From NCBI GenBank assembly GCA_039798065.1, contig JBDKGS010000275.1:1-5775 (forward strand): DNA of 5,775 nucleotides, in the 5' to 3' direction. Position 1 is the first letter of the stretch; every line of letters begins with the position of its first letter. Origin of the DNA: UBA5070 sp039798065 (GTDB taxonomy: Bacteria > Fibrobacterota > Fibrobacteria > UBA5070). Below are positions 5,378-5,775 of the stretch, piece after piece. The notes under the pieces are model-generated. The model was not told the origin of the DNA and ran no database searches. It was given only the letters and a program-made list of their open reading frames with translations. The translations under genes were made by a program, and so were the position numbers.

Positions 5378-5414
5378 CCCCGCCGTCTTGCCGCAGGCAA
5401 GCAGGCGGGCGCGC
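5378..5414 (+). repeat. Dispersed hairpin repeat, copy 2
   Basis: CCCGCC (5379-5384) and CTTGCC (5387-5392) pair with GGCAAG (5396-5401) and GGCGGG (5404-5409) around a GCA loop, with a 2x2 mismatch between the helices. The outer arms are identical to the reverse complement of the copy at 5088-5130. The loop and inner stem differ. Confidence 0.75.
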
Positions 5415-5466
5415 CGACCGATGGGAACCTCCAACGCAGCCACGTCAGCTGCTCCATGAGCGGGTC

Positions 5467-5487
5467 GCCAGGGCGGCCAGCCCTGGC
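5467..5487. repeat. 8-bp hairpin with GGCCA loop, unit b
   Basis: GCCAGGGC (5467-5474) pairs with GCCCTGGC (5480-5487) around GGCCA. It resembles the GCCA-loop units but has one extra G in the loop and a longer stem. Confidence 0.6.
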
Positions 5488-5504
5488 TGCGCGGGCGTCC
5501 AGAG

Positions 5505-5536
5505 GGTCCGCGCATTCGGACCATCTGGCCCGATGG
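5505..5536. repeat. Two overlapping small hairpins
   Basis: GGTCCG (5505-5510) pairs with CGGACC (5517-5522) around CGCATT. CCATC (5521-5525) pairs with GATGG (5532-5536) around TGGCCC. The two share bases 5521-5522, so only one can form fully at a time. Confidence 0.45.
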
Positions 5537-5538
5537 GG

Positions 5539-5567
5539 TCACGGGGCAGCGGGGAGCGGCCCCGTGA
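5539..5567. repeat. Perfect 9-bp hairpin
   Basis: TCACGGGGC (5539-5547) pairs with GCCCCGTGA (5559-5567) around an 11-base purine-rich loop. There is no T-run on either side, so it is not an intrinsic terminator. Confidence 0.6.
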
Positions 5568-5577
5568 ATCAATAGCC

Positions 5578-5591
5578 CAGGCGCCAGCCTG
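5578..5591. repeat. GCCA-loop hairpin, unit c
   Basis: CAGGC (5578-5582) pairs with GCCTG (5587-5591) around GCCA. It differs from unit d by one compensated base pair (G-C for A-T). Confidence 0.65.
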
Positions 5592-5601
5592 TAACGAAGC
5601 C

Positions 5602-5624
5602 CAAGCGCCAGCTTGAAGCTTGAA
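5602..5624. repeat. GCCA-loop hairpin, unit d, with a GCTTGAA doublet
   Basis: CAAGC (5602-5606) pairs with GCTTG (5611-5615) around GCCA (5607-5610). The right arm is then duplicated as GCTTGAA-GCTTGAA (5611-5624). The unit lies 24 bases after unit c, and both are preceded by CC. Confidence 0.65.
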
Positions 5625-5693
5625 GAAAGCCTGTTTGGAGAAAAACAGCCGAGACCACCTGCGGGAGCCGGTGGACAAAGCCGGCGGCAGCAT

Positions 5694-5729
5694 AAACGAA
5701 GAAGCCGAATCCTTTCGGGATCCGGCTTC
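5694..5729 (-). terminator. Probable minus-strand terminator near the right edge
   Basis: Bases 5701-5712 pair with 5718-5729 around a 5-base loop (12 bp). The single A/C mismatch on the plus strand becomes a G-U wobble on the minus strand, so the structure is sound in minus-strand RNA. It is followed there by TTCGTTTA, a short U-rich tail, while the plus side has none. It starts 9 bases after the minus-strand TAG at 5738-5740. Confidence 0.5.
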
Positions 5730-5737
5730 GCTGCGAT

Positions 5738-5775
5738 CTAGGGGATCAAATTTTTGCGGAAGGCCGAAGCCCTCA
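5738..5775 (-). CDS. Possible 3' end of a minus-strand gene (partial)
   Basis: Read from the right edge, one minus frame gives RASAFRKNLIP and a TAG stop at 5740-5738. The hairpin with a U-rich tail begins 9 bases later, as expected for a gene end. Eleven residues cannot identify a family. Another minus frame is also open through the edge but continues into the repeat block, so this choice rests on the terminator position. Confidence 0.3.
   Translation of the reverse strand, partial: RASAFRKNLIP

Larger units (their letters stand above)
4826..5737. other. Noncoding stretch built from palindromic repeats
   Basis: No convincing gene lies in these 912 bases. The open frames here run through palindromes, give low-complexity Arg/Pro/Ala/Ser-rich peptides with no known motif, and lack good ribosome sites. 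The stretch holds at least fifteen hairpins, one set of heptamer repeats and two dispersed repeat pairs, listed separately. The remaining bases between these elements show nothing I can identify. Confidence 0.75.

Noticed and set aside
5088..5414. CRISPR array among the right-hand repeats
   Set aside because: Repeats are palindromic, differ in sequence and spacing, and show no regular repeat-spacer pattern. No cas gene is present.
5445..5693. Minus-strand open frame with repeated LQAGAWA
   Set aside because: The repeat comes from the two GCCA-loop hairpins read in one frame, so it reflects DNA structure and not a peptide repeat.

Overview
This window looks like a bacterial chromosome segment of moderately high GC. 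It has compact protein genes on both strands and, at its right end, a noncoding stretch of about 0.9 kb packed with palindromes. No gene here fixes the phylum. The NifA-type activator, the P-II protein, the Zn-ribbon protein and the palindromic intergenic repeats would suit a Gram-negative lineage outside the well-known model groups. A member of the Fibrobacterota or a similar group is only a guess.

Left part (1-712): the 3' tail of a gene that looks like the end of a Ser/Thr protein kinase domain (2-88). It is followed at once by a 152-residue helical protein of unknown function (106-564) with its own good ribosome binding site. A 148-base convergent gap then meets the 3' end of glnB.

Nitrogen-signalling block, minus strand (713-2955): a sigma-54-dependent activator with GAF, AAA+ and Fis-type HTH domains and a NifA-like HTH, then a 245-base gap, then a P-II protein (GlnB/GlnK) with the uridylylation tyrosine. 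The gap holds a near-consensus -24/-12 element, a cluster of palindromic AGCGACA repeats 75-125 bases upstream of its predicted start, and a perfect 13-bp hairpin with a T-run that can terminate only plus-strand transcripts. A simple model is that the activator drives glnB through this enhancer while P-II in turn controls the activator's GAF domain. This is inferred from sequence only.

Right coding block, plus strand (3079-4825): a complete M17 leucyl aminopeptidase with all metal ligands and catalytic residues, then, 4 bases later, a small Zn-ribbon protein with one C-terminal membrane helix. The aminopeptidase and the activator diverge from a 123-base shared region.

Right noncoding block (4826-5737): no convincing gene. 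It holds a tandem array of triloop hairpins with changed but paired stems, an inverted pair of larger hairpins with identical arms and different loops, four GCCA-loop hairpins with covarying stems, four heptamer repeats and several single hairpins. At the edge, a probable terminator and the last codons of a possible minus-strand gene are visible.
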